Assembly (NCBI GenBank): GCA_963920765.1
Contig: OY987246.1
Span: 14,814,868 to 14,878,867 of the forward strand
Origin: Ulota crispa
Taxonomy: Eukaryota; Streptophyta; Bryopsida; Orthotrichales; Orthotrichaceae
DNA length: 64,000 nucleotides
Direction: 5' to 3'
Of the stretch, positions 23,603-36,639 are shown in pieces. Within the stretch, counting starts at the first letter, position 1. Each line of letters begins with the position of its first letter. Position numbers and translations under genes: made by a program. The notes beneath the pieces were generated by a model. It made no database searches, was not told where the DNA came from, and saw nothing but the letters and a program-made list of their open reading frames with translations.

Positions 23603-23823
23603 TAAGGATGTTGCTGCTTTGTATATGCTCTCTTGTGTTGTATATCATAGGGCACCTGGGTAGCAAATGGATCTTATTGGAGTTGTAAATATACAAGTAA
23701 AGTCATAAACATACTATTGATCAACTAGAATTTTGGGGGGAATTTTTGACATTTGTCATAAAGCCATTTTAAGTACTATATGGTCCTTGTATGAATACAT
23801 CCAACACTTTTGGTAGCAACATC
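23603..23823. mobile_element. Dispersed repeat Z, copy 2 (inverted-repeat ends)
   Basis: Direct repeat of 22145-22371 over most of its length. In this copy the ends form an inverted repeat: GGATGTTGCT at the left and AGCAACATCC at the right, next to TTAA. This suggests a MITE of about 220 bp. No clean target duplication was found. Confidence 0.5.
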
Positions 23824-24819
23824 CTTAATCCCTCATTGGTGGCAAGCCTCACAGATCTCAAAATACACAAGAAATTGGGACAATTCTATATGCTCACAAG
23901 ATGAGGGGTTAAAAGGGTTAATGATGTTTGGAGAGATTCTGTGTGTGGAGAGTCAATGGCCAATTGGTCATGCTTCCTTCCATAAGGGACTTAAGGTAGC
24001 AACACCTATAACCATCACTATACCCATAACTATCACTTCTAAAATCTTGAAAAATTTGTGGAAGTGAGTAGATGTAATTACAAGGATATACAACATGTGA
24101 ACATGAAACCTTAATGTTGATATTAGGTGCAATTAGATTCTACTTTATAAAAATTCACAAATTATTCTCACAATATCCAAATAATACGTTCAAAAATGCA
24201 AACTCATCATTTTTCTCTTGCTAATAGGATCCTATAATTTACTAGACGTTTATTAATAATCATCATCTTCAAAACCCTTAATTTCACTATTATGGGTGCA
24301 TACTACCTTATGCATAATATTTGGAGAATTTTTTAGCTTTACCAATTTGGCATTTCTCAATCGCAACCGGTATTTCGTGAGCCTGCATCAAATCTAAATC
24401 TAGAAAAGTACTGGGTATCTTTTTGCAGCAAAGTCAAAGCTTTTCAGGTGCCACACATTTTTTTACGGGAACAATGTTTATCAGTGAAGCAAAGGCTTGC
24501 ATGTGAAGTGAGCTTTGTTTGTATGGGAAAAATGTTTGGTTTGTGAAGACAAAGGTTTTCATGTGCCTCATCAAAAAGAGTTGAAATCATACAACCTCTA
24601 TCAGAGCATGATTATTTTAGCTGAAATATAAACTTTCATGTGCCACATCAAAAGATTTGATTTGGTCTTCTCCATGCAAAGCAAATGATTTAAACCAATA
24701 GTATTCTCTACGATTGTAGTCTAATTTGACTATACTTCCTTTTAAAATCTAACCATTTTTTTGTAATTTCAAAACTTAATCAATTTTTTTGCATTTTAAT
24801 CAACTATCGGTTCTCCTTA

Positions 24820-25185
24820 CACATTGCGTTTACAAAAAATCTAATCCCTATTTTGTACCTACTGCAATTCAAAAGCTAAAGTATTGATCAAATATAATAA
24901 TGTGTACATCTAATATACTATTGCTTTGGATATACTCTATTGAAAGGTCATGATTTCATTGGTTACCCTTCAAAGAAATTAAATGAAAAATGACATGCCC
25001 AAATTGCCCCTAGTTAAAAAAACCATAAGACACCCATAGATTTTCAATAAAAATTGTATCTCCACATAGACCTTGAAAAATTTTATTTCTAAAATAAACT
25101 TCAAATTTTTTGATCAAATATCCCAATAGAACAAGCTTGCCCAAAATCTATTTTGTTCCTTGTAGGAACAATGGGCTTTTAGGGG
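24820..25185 (+). mobile_element. TTAA-type element, family A, partial or diverged copy
   Basis: The right end CTTTTAGGGG precedes TTAA (25186-25189). The last 360 bp align with positions 530-906: the shared run around CTAATATACTATTGCTTTGG, the ATTTCATTGGTT run, and the terminal CCCAAAATCTATTTTGT block. Upstream of about 24820 I cannot follow the homology, so this may be truncated. Confidence 0.55.
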
Positions 25186-26178
25186 TTAAAATGGCCCTTA
25201 AAAATGCATCATTGTTTTGTAATTATTGAATTTTGTTACTATTACAACCAAAAAGAAAGTTTGAGATGTTGAGTAAAAATGCATGAATTTAATAAGTTTT
25301 ATGTTTAATCCTTGAATATCATTTAAGGTCTTGGCAAGGTAGCTCCAAGAATCACATAAAGAATAAGAAGCAAATATAGAAGCTAGACATGGAGGCATTA
25401 CATCATAAAAATCAAACAAGCTTATATAGAGTAAATGTGAAACTTGGGCATGAATAAAAACACTCTTCAAGCATTTTACCCACACATTTCAAGCAAGCAT
25501 GAAATAATTTGATATTGCAAATAAGCGCAATAGATGAACCACATTTAGATATATTGGAAGACTAGTGCCTTAGCAATCACAACTAAGTGGCACTCTTGCA
25601 AAAACAAATATTTTGTGGAAACCGACAATCCCTTGGTTGTGCCTAATGTCTAAAGATGATGAGACAAAAGATCTATAATTAATAAAATCTAATTCTTCAA
25701 TAAGTGCCTAAAAGAAGTTTTCTATCTTGTGAGATATTAGAGAATGATTGAATTGAAAATTTAGGTGGATTTCCAAGTCTTATAAGTTAGAGTAAACAAC
25801 AACTAAATTATTTATTATATTCCTTTTTAAAATTTTAAAAAACAAAAGTGGACTTATCTAATGTTTTGAGACATTTTACCTGAAAGAATTAAGGACTAAA
25901 TACCCCCCATCTCTTTGATCCTTTAAGGACCAAGGGATGTTGTTGATCAATATGCAACTAGAACCGGCAATTAATGTATTGTTATCCACTTCAAATGCAA
26001 AAAAAAACCTCAAAGTTTAAAGTTGCAAGATATATTAGCCAAATTTTCATAAGAATGTAATCATTGTATAAATAAAGATATTATTAGGGGTGTACTTAGT
26101 GTGAAAAATCAATTGAAAATGGGGAAGGCAAAATGTTAGCTAATAAAATTTTAAAAACTCTCAAAACACTACTTTTAA

Positions 26179-27920
26179 CCCCTCAACACCTAAGGTGACC
26201 AATACTATCCACTTAAAATTGAAAAGCAGCTCTGTGCATGGCCATAAGGGTTTGAATTGCCTGATTGAATTTGGATTTAGGTTGTTGTAGGGGTTCGGTT
26301 CACTTCTGTGCGGTTGGATTGAGTACAAAGAGCCAAATGCGTGAAAAATCCTGCGCAAATTGTTGAGAGGTCAAACTTAGGACATGGCAATTTGTTCTTT
26401 TCTTTTGGAATGTGATTGGCAGTAGGCTGTTGGAGGCCGTTGGGCATTGGATTCGTCTTGGGGAGAGGGAGAAAGGTACTTTGTGGACAAGCTGCTCGCT
26501 CTACACCGCAATCTGAGTGGAGCTGTGTTGTGGCCACAGAGGGCATAGGACGACAGGCGCAAGGATGGCAAATTGTTCCAAAAATCCCCTCTCAGACCAG
26601 GTACGCATTCATCATAGGAAGGTAGTGGGGGCATTTGTTGTAGGCTAATTATGTTTGGGAGTTCTAGGGTTTTGCAAGTGCACTTTATGAGAGGTTTTTG
26701 CCGCCCCACCTTCTCTAATCACGATCACACAACAAAATTCCGGCGCACTTGTAGGATGTTGAGCACCTTGCGCAATGGGAAAGCGAGGACGCAGGAGGTA
26801 CAAGAAATCCAAACTCTTCTCCATGAATGGGCTTTCCGCTAGTTGCAGCGGACACTATACAATGGAGACGGGTGCAGTCAAAGCTCAGGCGCTTCAAAGA
26901 CCGCGCGTCGGGATTTTGTTGCGTTGACATTTTTGTTTTTGCTGAAGCCAAAGTGCAAGAGAGGATGAGAAGCGGGTAGTACGTACGTGTTGTTAGATTC
27001 TCAATTTTGGGTGTGCCGTGATTTGAAAGTAGGTGTGTTTTCCTTGTAGTCCCATGCAGGTAGTGTAGCTCATGTGGGATAATTTTGAGGACCGAGTAGT
27101 TTCAAGCAGACCATTGTGGCACAAGCAAAATTTTGTGAATGGAATGGGTTTCATGAAGTAAGGCGTGTTGCTTTTGATTTTGTTGCGCAGTCGTTCCTTT
27201 GTGCATAAACCGCTGCCACCTTTGCATTGTCACGGTGACTTAGCAAGCCGGTCATAGTAGCAGGTCATTGCCGGTTCCTTCCAAATGGACCTCTTCCCCT
27301 CCGCCAAATTACAAGGCAGGTATTGGTCGATGCAGAAGTTTGTTTGTTTTACAAATTTCACCAGTTCTTTGTCGTCCCAATGCAAAGAGACCCTCCAATT
27401 TTGGAATCAAACCAGCTATCACACTGACCTTTGCAAATTCCAAAGGAATGCAAAGTGCTTTTGAAGTCCAAAGATTCCTATCTGAACCTTGAGATGAGGG
27501 CCAAATTATAGAAAATCTAAAGTGTAGAAATCAAATAAAGAAAGTTAGTCGACATTGCCACAACCAATGTGCGGGGAGATTTTGAGCTCTTTTGACAAAA
27601 ATCCTACATTTTTCATTTTCAACCGGTTTTTTTGGTGCATACATTGGTTATTGCCAGTATACTTACACTAAAATTAGAAAAATTTCCAAAAACAAGTCGA
27701 TTTTTAGCCGTTTTCTGTAAATTTTAATTGATTTTTCCCCCATTTCATTCAACTGACTTTCTATTGTTTTTGGCTCTCCCTATACATTGGCCACAATTGC
27801 ATTCCCTAATTTGTGCGGTGAAAACCGCTAATTCCACTCTGATCAACTCTTACCATAAAATCTTTGACTAAATCCTGTAAAGTCTCCCTCCAAGCGAGTC
27901 CGACCATGGGCGGTGAGGGG
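26179..27920. mobile_element. Large TTAA-type element or paired ends enclosing a GC-rich island
   Basis: The left end, CCCCTCAACACCTAAGGTGACC after TTAA, resembles the left end of 3255-3902. The right end, CATGGGCGGTGAGGGG before TTCA, matches the right end of that element. If the two ends belong together, the element is about 1.74 kb. Its interior from about 26400 to 27330 is GC-balanced, CpG-containing sequence unlike its surroundings, possibly captured host sequence. No intact gene is readable in it. A repeat copy lies at 27567-27720. The pairing of the ends is inference. Confidence 0.45.
27567..27720 (-). repeat. Repeat with AACCGGTT motifs, copy 2
   Basis: GTGCGGGGAGATTTTGAGCT, then AAAAATCCT, TTTTCAACCGGTT and AGTATACTTACACT. 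The same series occurs in reverse complement at 57405-57560. Boundaries are approximate. Confidence 0.65.
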
Positions 27921-28126
27921 TTCATTCTAAAAATACAAATAAATGAGTTACAAAGTGTAATACAAAAGCATACAAAAAAAATACCCTTCAAATCAAGATT
28001 TTAGATAATGATCAATAAAATATATCTGTACAATTGAATCTCCCATAGCACAAAGCATATATATCCAATGATCTTGAAACAAATAAAGTGATTTTTTTCT
28101 AAAGTTGATTATGAGTTAAAGATTAA

Positions 28127-29025
28127 CCCTCTAAAGGACCAAAGTCCACGCAAGGGACAAAATACATTTTGGGCAAGCTTATATTATTGGGATTTTTGAC
28201 TAATTTCTAAAATGTTCTTTTTAAGATAGAGTTTTGCAAGGGCTGTATGGGAATACAATTTTCATTGAAGTTGGATTTACAATTCAAAGTTATGGGGGTT
28301 TCATGGGAATCTTAGTTGGAAGGGTAAGTTGGTTGTGCCATTTATTGACTTCTCCCAAGGATAACCAATGGAAGCATGACTCTTCACCAGAGTAGGTCCA
28401 AAGCAATAGTGAACTAGATAAATACATTACTATATTAGCTAAATTCACCAATACTTGAATTGCAATAGTGGTTAGAGATTTGGTTTTCTTTTCTTTCTTT
28501 TGTATATGTCAATTAAAGAAAAAGTCCAATCTATTATTTGGATTTTCATTTTTTTTAAACACTCTTTAAAGTTTTGGTTTGCAAAGAACCTCAATGAAGT
28601 ATAAATTCAAACACATGTTGAGACACATGTTTGCAATGCAAGCCCATACAAGGTGTGTTTTGATGCCTCCAATGGTCATGACAACTTGTGGGAATATGTC
28701 TAACTCAATTCAGAGTATGTTGTACAAATCTCCTTAGCACCCATAGTACAAAAATTATCCACAATATGTGGTTCAAGGGACTTGAAGATTCTAGGTGTCA
28801 AAAAACTTTTACACTAATTTCAAATGACCATATCTTTCAATCCAAACGGTCAAACCTCACAAAATCTTCACAAGAACCTTTGTCATATCTTTTTGCATAA
28901 ATCTAGTGCAAAACTCTATAGTGATATGTATACAAAATAGAATAAAATAATTCTTGGGATGTCATGACTAGAAATGACAATTTCAAGTGTTTTTTGAAAA
29001 AATAATGGGCTTGTTCCTTCAAGGG
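28127..29025 (-). mobile_element. TTAA-type non-autonomous element, family A, copy 2
   Basis: Reverse-oriented full copy of 34-906. It starts CCCTCTAAAGGACCAAAG after TTAA (28123-28126) and ends TTCCTTCAAGGG before TTAT. Matching internal blocks include CTTCTCCCAAGGATAACCAATG and ATTTCAAATGACCATATCTT. Length is 899 bp. No transposase is encoded. Confidence 0.62.
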
Positions 29026-29500
29026 TTATTGGTTTTCATACCATGTATTTTTTCTTCCATGCTTGTAGTAATAACTACTATACTTCTAAGTATGTTTATC
29101 AATAAAATTGATAATTTATTATTAATTATTTTTGGATTAATTTTCAAAAGATCATCTTATGAATTGGAAAAGTTGGCCTTCATAAACTTGTGATTTTTGA
29201 ATTTAAAAACAATTGCACAAAATCTTTTGGAAATCTATATTAAACAAGCCCATGGAGATACTATCACAAGAACATGGTAACATGTGGATGGGTGCATGAA
29301 ATTTGGTTACATTTATTGATTGTTCAAAATTTGTATACATTTTCTTCAAGGGGGTAAAGGTCTTTGTACAACATGCCCAAGAGTTAGTCAAGTTAGTTCT
29401 CTTGGTCATGTCTCTTGGTCAAGAGCAAGGATTAGAGCCAATATTGTTAGTCATTAGTTACCTCCAATAGTGTGAAGTGAACTTAGACAAGTCCCTTGGG

Positions 29501-29502
<2 letters not shown>

Positions 29503-29535
<33 letters not shown>
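29503..29535. repeat. AT microsatellite
   Basis: An uninterrupted TA run of about 16 repeats. Confidence 0.95.
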
Positions 29536-29540
<5 letters not shown>

Positions 29541-29933
29541 GATCATTTGTTTCTAGTCTTTTATGCACTTTAATTTCTCTCCTTTCCCCTCTGTCTTTTC
29601 TTCGCACCTCCAATAAAATTTCAAAAACTTGAAAGCTTGTAAATAGATGGGAAAATTGTAACCAAGAAGGACATAATATATATTTTAAAAGATTTAGTCA
29701 ATAGTACAAAGTGGAAAATATTATGTAAATACTCATGCCATGACTTTAGGGTGTACTTATAATGAAAAAAAATTATGATAATATATGATATTAAAAAGAA
29801 AAATTAATTTATTACAATAAGCACTTAAATAAATTCTACACTCCTAACAATAAACTAGCAACAATACATCATTTCCAATAGCAAAAAATTGTAAAACAAC
29901 ATTCTAAATAGTAAACTCACTATAAGGGAGCAG

Positions 29934-30050
29934 TGTCAATTTGGACATTTTTTGTCAATTAGGTCACCTTGATTTAGACACTTTTATGTCAATTTGGACA
30001 TGTTTTTGTCAAGTATTTATTTGTTTGGACATTTTAGTCAATTTGGACAT
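29934..30050. repeat. Irregular tandem of TCAATTTGGACAT
   Basis: The motif TCAATTTGGACAT and close variants recur about five times with irregular spacers. The frames it opens are not coding in character. Confidence 0.6.
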
Positions 30051-31239
30051 GCCATTGCACACATTTTTTCTTGTAGTGATTACATTGAAGATGGACAAAA
30101 ACAAATTGATTAGCTTTTTTGGGATAGCTTGGCTACCCAAAAAATTCAGTAAGAAAACCTCTTGAAGTTGCTTTGTTACAAAATCCAAGAGATCATACAT
30201 TTTAAGACATGTAGGATTCCGTGTCATTTTAGCATTCATTTAAAACCTTGATCATTCTTCATTTATAAGAGCCAACATAAAGTGAACTTGGACAAGCCTT
30301 GTCTTCTCTTCAAATCACAATAAGGTAGAGGGTTTGTTCTCTGAGTGTCTCCCAATTCCAATCCCTACTTTTTGCGGCTTCTCCACTCATTGTTGAACCT
30401 AAAGTGGAGCAATGAATGCCTTTTGCACAAGCAAATTCTCCCACATATCAAATGCTAAGCTACTTTGAGAGAGGGTTAGGATTGAGATTGTTGAGTACAT
30501 GTATAGGAACACATCCAAACAAATTCAAGGATAATCTAAGGTTGCTAATAGAGACCCTATGAGCTGCAACTTTGCCATTTTATATAAAATAATCTAGAAT
30601 GTTTTTTTCCACAAAAAATGCTTTTCAAGACAGCTTGTTGAGAAGCTAACCGTACTAATTTATTTCTTGAATTTTTTGAAACCTTGAGATACCCCAAACC
30701 CTTAAGCTTACTCCAAAGTCCAAATGCTTTGATCATAGTCCTTGGTCACTACTGTAAATAGGCCTAACGATATTGTAATTGTCCTCCCTTAGTGCTCACA
30801 TGTTGCATCCAGTTTTTGGATATTGTTGACTTGATTGCACTGCAACTGCACTCTAGTCAGGGACCACAATAAAATGGCCATCTCCCAAGAAGCAAACTAG
30901 CAAATGGAGAGTGAAGGATACGAAATAGGTGCACATGTTGGAAGAAACGGAAATCAATTGGTAAATTAGAAAAAAATGTTAATATTTAAGCACCCATGAG
31001 TTAAATCTATTTGGCTCTTCAATAATTGAGTTGGATATTTGTAGGTTACAATACTGAAGTTTTCATGGGAAGTTCCCAAAGTTTGTTTGAGGTTTGGAAC
31101 ATGAATCAAACAATGGGCTCAAGTTGTCATCTTAGATACTTATTTTCAACTAGATGTTACACTTGACATCATACATTGATTATTATATTAAACAAGGTGT
31201 TGAGCTTTTGTCCTAAAAACACCATCTATACTATTGTTA

Positions 31240-31830
31240 TTCTAATTGCACCCTTTTCTAGAATTTTCTAGAAATTTTGCCATATAAGTTGAAGCAACAA
31301 AGGATGCCGTAGATATAGAACACCAAACAACCTCTAATCATGTCTTTGTCCAAATTTTTCTAAAACTTTTTGGTGGAACTTGAAACAATAAATAGCACTC
31401 CAAGCACCAAACAACCCTCATTATGACAGTTGTTAAAACATAGCATTTTTCAATTGGAGCTTAAATATTTATCACAAATGTTTATAATGCAGTGAAAACT
31501 TGGAACTATTGATAAAAACATTTGCTCCACCTTCCCAAAGCCCCTGAGAGTTTGAGTTATTTGCTACAGTTACCCATTCTAGAAAGTTAGAAAAGAAGCA
31601 CTTTGTGTCATTTTTGTGGTTTGTGAAAATTCATGTGGCAATGCATTAAAATGATGGTACTTATGCATAGCATCGGCTCCATTGCAGATCTATAGCAGCA
31701 CTACAATTGGAATTAGGAAGATTGTAACCTTCTAAACCAATTGATTTGTGAGATGTTATTTTATTGTAAAATTGAATGTCACATTACTCATACATGTCCT
31801 ACTCACGCAAAGCATGTGCGTGTATACTAG
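31240..31830 (+). repeat. Dispersed repeat W with internal ~85-bp tandem, copy 1
   Basis: Two tandem units share TTCTA(A/G)AACTTTTTGGTGG-like cores followed by GAAGCAA(C/T)AAAGGATG and CACCAAACAACC. Then comes a unique part with ACCAATTGATTTGTGAGATG. The whole order recurs in direct orientation at 48390-48845, inside an ABCG intron. It is probably a transposon of unknown class. No ends were identified. Confidence 0.6.
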
Positions 31831-31832
31831 TA

Positions 31833-32205
31833 TTCATTAAAATGAGAGTTTCCAATGAAATGAGAGAACATAGAAGCACCATTGTAGTGCATTTTCATTA
31901 TTTTGAGAGACTTCCATGAATTTGAGAGGAAATTTGATTGAAATTTATAGGAAGACCACCTTTTTTTAGGTTAGTTTGATTTAAATTGTTACAATGTTGT
32001 TTGTCTTTTTGATATATTTAGAGCTAAATTGTTTCAATTTTATTTGTCTTTTCAATCTATTTAGGTCAATACAACCTAAAACTTTTTAATTTTAGGTCAA
32101 TACAAATTAAAACATTTCAACTTTAGGTTGGTACAACCTAAATTGAAACATTTTAGGTTGTGTCTACCTAAATAGTCAAATTCATTCTCTCATTTTAATG
32201 AAAAT
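31833..32205. mobile_element. Inverted-repeat element with TTCATTAAAATGAGAG ends
   Basis: The left end ATTCATTAAAATGAGAG is mirrored at the right by CTCTCATTTTAATGAAAA. The interior has several imperfect palindromes built on TTTAGGT and ACCTAAA. It directly follows repeat W, whose other copy lacks it, consistent with insertion at that point. No clear target duplication. Confidence 0.5.
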
Positions 32206-32548
32206 TGACGCTATTAGTTGAGCTTCTAGTCACATGACCTAAATCAATATGGTTATTTTGAGAGGTCTGGAATCTTTCAATTTAATGAATATGGGGTTTA
32301 AACCTTAAGCTTCATATCACAAATATTGAATCTGTGTTCTCTTGAACACAATTACATTGTCATTTGAAAAAATGCATGTATCTTGAAAAATGCCACAAGG
32401 TAGCTATTTTGCATCTAAATGCTTAAAATCTATTACGTGGACTAATTTTTGTGGATGTCAAACATGTCCTTGACTAGATAGAAGATAGTAGGCAAAGAGT
32501 CTACTAAGTGCATTTGACATCATGTTCAACAACTTGTTATGCCTTTAA

Positions 32549-33456
32549 CCCTTTAACAACCACATCCGTTTTCACAAAATCCATTGAAAACAGGGGCTGT
32601 AAGCTTAGATTTGAAATTGACTCAAATATGGATCCATTTTCAATAATCCAACTGTACAAATGAAAAGTACACCTTGTTTATTGTAAAGCACCAAAATTTC
32701 AACTAGATCTACTATTGGAGGTGAAATATTATAATGATTGAGTGAGCTGTATGCGGAAAATCTCTTGTGTTTCATTCTTGTTTAGTTTTGAATGTTAACC
32801 TTTCATGCAAGCTTCGATTGAGAAGAGCCTTACATTTCTACAAAGTAGGATTTCCCACCTTTCCAACAAGACTAGTTTCACACAAAATAGACAAAAATAG
32901 CAATCACAAGGTGTAGCTAAGTGGACAAAGAGGGTCAAAAAACCCACTTTCTTTGCTACCCTAAAACAATTCTACAAGAAATTTGATAATTATTTTGGAA
33001 AATCCAATTGGTGAAAACAATAAAGAATTGGCCTTAAATGTAGGATGACAAATTTTAAAGCCAAAATGACAACAACATTTCAGCAGATCTTCAAATACTA
33101 CAATTATACTACTACCATATATGAAAACAATATAAGCGTATTTCTTAAGCAATTTGATTTTTTTTTAGAATTGTGCAATTGAAATTTGACATTCTTCTTG
33201 CATACTGGATGTAGTGTGTTGTTGCTTTGATCCATCTTTGACAAAAATTGGATACGTATTTTGAAGCCATGCTGTATAATCATCATTATTTATCAACTCA
33301 CATATCCAATTGCATTGTTATCTTTTTAGATGGATGCAAAATTCTTGTGATCCCATGCATACTTCAAGACCAAATTCCAAATTATTGAGCGATTTCAACC
33401 TACAAGCCAAAAACCACTCCCAACAACCAAAATATGGTCGCGTAGTCCTTAAAGGG
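32549..33456. mobile_element. TTAA-flanked element with CCCTTTAA ends
   Basis: Bounded by TTAA at 32545-32548 and TTAA at 33457-33460. Left end CCCTTTAACAACC. Right end in reverse complement CCCTTTAAGGACTACGCGACC. Length is 908 bp, like families A and X. The AAGGAC segment is shared with other TTAA ends in the window. No coding content was recognised. Confidence 0.6.
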
Positions 33457-33968
33457 TTAAAGATAAACATACATGCATTTATGAGTTGAGCCGAATGTAT
33501 TGAGCCGAATGTATTGGTCCTTGCGTCAAAAATAAACTTTGAATTCTAATGTCTAAATTTGTGCACATTTTTCATCATGAATTTCAATTCAATTGTGGAC
33601 AACTTGGAGAGGTCTTTTGTTTTTGTGTGGTTAAGATTCAAAGGACTATCCTAAGTTTGACGTTTATTGAGGGCAATTTTTTTTAGTACTTATGGTTCCT
33701 TAAACCAACAATTTTACTAGATTACAGGATTCAAATTGGTGCACACACTAGTACAGAAGCAATGAGCTTATATAAAGGAATCCCAATTTAAAAATTGGAA
33801 GATACTGGAACTAAGAGGGTGAAGACATGAAGCATGTGGCTGTTGAGAGAAAACTAATGCGATTTTGTGAAGAGAGGAAAAGGATTGGAAGAACTTAAAT
33901 AACGGTACAAAATATCATTCAGCCTGGAATTTGCTAAAAAATTAGCCAATTTCATGAAAGTCGGAGTA

Positions 33969-34110
33969 TAGTTATTTGTTCTTTGATTAGTCTAGTTATT
34001 TGTTCTTTGATTAGTCTAGTTATTTGTTCTTTGATTAGTCTAGTTATTTGTTCTTTGATTAGTCTAGTTATTTGTTCTTTGATTAGTCTAGTTATTTGTT
34101 CTTTGATTAG
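33969..34110. repeat. 24-bp tandem repeat, 5.9 units
   Basis: The unit TAGTTATTTGTTCTTTGATT plus AGTC is repeated without a mismatch from 33969. The sixth copy breaks off after ATTAG. The perfect identity implies recent expansion. Confidence 0.97.
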
Positions 34111-35897
34111 AACTACCCATGTTTTGTAATATACACCTCAATCTTAAACAACAATGTAAAGAAAAAATTAATATTTGATACATATAAATAAAGACTCTAT
34201 TTTTTCATCAACAAAAATTTGGACTCCATTTTTCATGGAATGTTCCAATCTGTTTTAGCAGATTTTGAGTTATTTGCGTGGTGCCACCTCCATAACAAAT
34301 TAGACTAGTGTCTCAAGCCAGTCACATTAGTGAGTTACGAATTTGTACTTGATTGTGAATTGATAACTTGGTGCCAAACTACTCAAGTGGAATCAAGATA
34401 TTTAGCCTTTGGAGCGACTTTGGACACTTTGAGGAGTGACTCTGTCATGCCTCTCAGGATTTTCAGGGGTGTACTTCCTGAGGAGACAAGTTGGTAGAAG
34501 ACACCATAATAACAAGTTTTAGGAAAAATATGAAAAACTTCCCTGAATTTTTCTGCAATATAAAACATTCCTGTATGTTTCAAAAACATGAAAATACCTC
34601 AAACATTGCACAAGTGTCAAACTTGGTCACTACTAGTTTGTGATTCAAGTTTGGGTTTTATAACATGGAATGGATGTGACATGCAAAGTCCTATGCTTTG
34701 CAAACCACAAAGTAATGTAATTTGTTTAATCACACAATCTTAGTTTCATAGTTGTGATTTGTGAGATAAAAGCAACAACTATGGAAAGGAGACTACAAGC
34801 ACCATTAGAAAATGAGACCCAAATTAACATTATTTTGTTGATTTTGATGTTTTGATTAGGACATTTAGAAAATAGTTGTCTTGATTGATACGTGTTTGTG
34901 TTGATTAGGATTACTTGTTTAGTCCTTGTTTTCTACTAGTGAATGAGAAGCTGCAAAGGAGGTTGCAAAAAAAATGGTTTGCAAACTAAAGGATGATGCT
35001 TGAATGACACGTTAATGCTTTGAACTTGAATCACCAATAATCAAAGTCAACACTATATGGGAAAAAACTAAGTCTCACTCTAAAGTTCATGAACTTGATA
35101 CCTTGTTTGTAGGAACAGGGTGAAAAAACTCTGATAATTTATTTACAAGGTTAGAAGTAAGAATCTATCCCTATTTTGGGGTTGGTCATTTTTGTTTCTT
35201 TCTAGCGTTCTCTAACTAAATTGGATTTTTCAATCAAAACATGAATTAAAATTTCTCATATTCAATCCTGTGGTGGTAAAATTTTAAAATCTTATATCTA
35301 TTGACATGTAAAAAGCAGAGCTTTCTCATCCTAACCCACAAACAAAACAAGGTGTTAGAGTCATTACGTCCAACTTGAGATTTAATGTTCTCCCACCGTT
35401 AGCAGTGCCTTGGAATGTTCCAGATATTTAAAAAATATAGAGGTACTATCTTTGTATTGTGAAAGATCTCAAGGTATTTTTTTTTAATCTTTTCAGTATC
35501 TTTTAAAAATTCAAAAGGAGAACTGAAACAAGGAAACAAGGGAGACTATACCTCTGTTTAGTTAGGTTTAGCAGACATAATCCGAATTTTCAATGCAATA
35601 TTATAGATTGTTCTCAATACAGGTATTACGGTTTTCCAAATCAAATTTGTTTTCAGATGTTACATAATTCAAAACATGACACGTTAAGGTTTTCTGATAC
35701 TTTGAGATCCCCTGTGATAAGCTTTCTTCAAATGCTGCTAAAATACCATTGCTAAAGACCTAACGTCAGTTTTGTAAAATAACACCATCTTCAAAAGATT
35801 GGGACAATGTTCACATTTTGGGACTATTGGAGAGCAATTCCAATTGAATGCAAACATTACACAATTTCTAAATATAGTATTATGTATGGTTTTTTTT
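34111..35897. other. AT-rich intergenic stretch, no gene seen
   Basis: Nothing recognisable beyond short frames of no family resemblance. Confidence 0.55.
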
Positions 35898-36320
35898 GGA
35901 ATGACTAGGGAGACCCCCAGTTCTTACGTGGACACCCCATATAGCCCAACTTATTAAATTTGAGATTATTATTATGTTGAAATATGAAATAAAATCAAAA
36001 TAATATTTTAGCGCACATTTTTGTTTATAGATGTTACAAACATACAACAAATGTGTCTCATTTGTGACATGATCAAGAGTGAAATTAGTCGCTCCCTTCA
36101 TTTATGAGTTTAATTCTTGACCATGTCACAAATGAGACATATTTGTTGTATGATTGCAATGCTTGTAGATGCAAATGTGTGCTAAAACATTATTTTGATT
36201 TTATATCATATTTCAGCTTAATAATAATCTCAAATGTAAAAGGTTGGGCTATAGGGGGTGTCTACATAGCACCTTGAGGTGTCTACATAGCACCTCCAGG
36301 TGTCTCCCTAGTCATTCTCC
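35898..36320. mobile_element. MITE-like palindrome inserted in a T-run
   Basis: Left end GGAATGACTAGGGAGAC and right end GTCTCCCTAGTCATTCTCC are mirrored. Long arms follow (ATGTGTCTCATTTGTGACAT on the left and its mirror on the right), meeting near 36100. The element is flanked by eight T at 35890-35897 and seven T at 36321-36327, a possible target duplication. The right arm also carries a duplicated GGTGTCTACATAGCACCT. Confidence 0.72.
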
Positions 36321-36522
36321 TTTTTTTGTGTATAAGGTAGGATGCTCATGAATGGAACATTGAAGGGTTGAAACTAAATTTTGGATAGGTGAAACTTCTT
36401 GAAGTATTCTTTGGTAAATTTTCCTTGAAAGATAAGAAGAATTGGCATTTGATCCAAGTTGTTTCATATTTTTTGGAACTTTAAAGAATTAATTATGAAA
36501 TTTTGAAGTGGAAAGGCCATAG

Positions 36523-36636
36523 GGCTCTAAAATGGAGCACCTCTTGAAATGTACATCACATCTACATTGTTGAAGGGTTATAAAAATCAACATGTACAAA
36601 CAAAGTACATTTGAGGAGGTGCTCCGTTTTAGAGCC
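36523..36636. mobile_element. Short MITE with TAG flanks and 32-bp inverted repeats
   Basis: A 114-bp element. The left end GGCTCTAAAATGGAGCACCT and the mirrored right end are flanked by TAG at 36520-36522 and TAG at 36637-36639. The arms match at 29 of 32 positions. A 3-bp target duplication fits the PIF/Harbinger or CACTA superfamilies. Confidence 0.75.
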
Positions 36637-36639
36637 TAG

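Noticed and set aside
26377..26951. Minus-strand gene in the GC-rich island
   Set aside because: Frames of 78-110 codons overlap in several phases, lack splice continuity and match no family.
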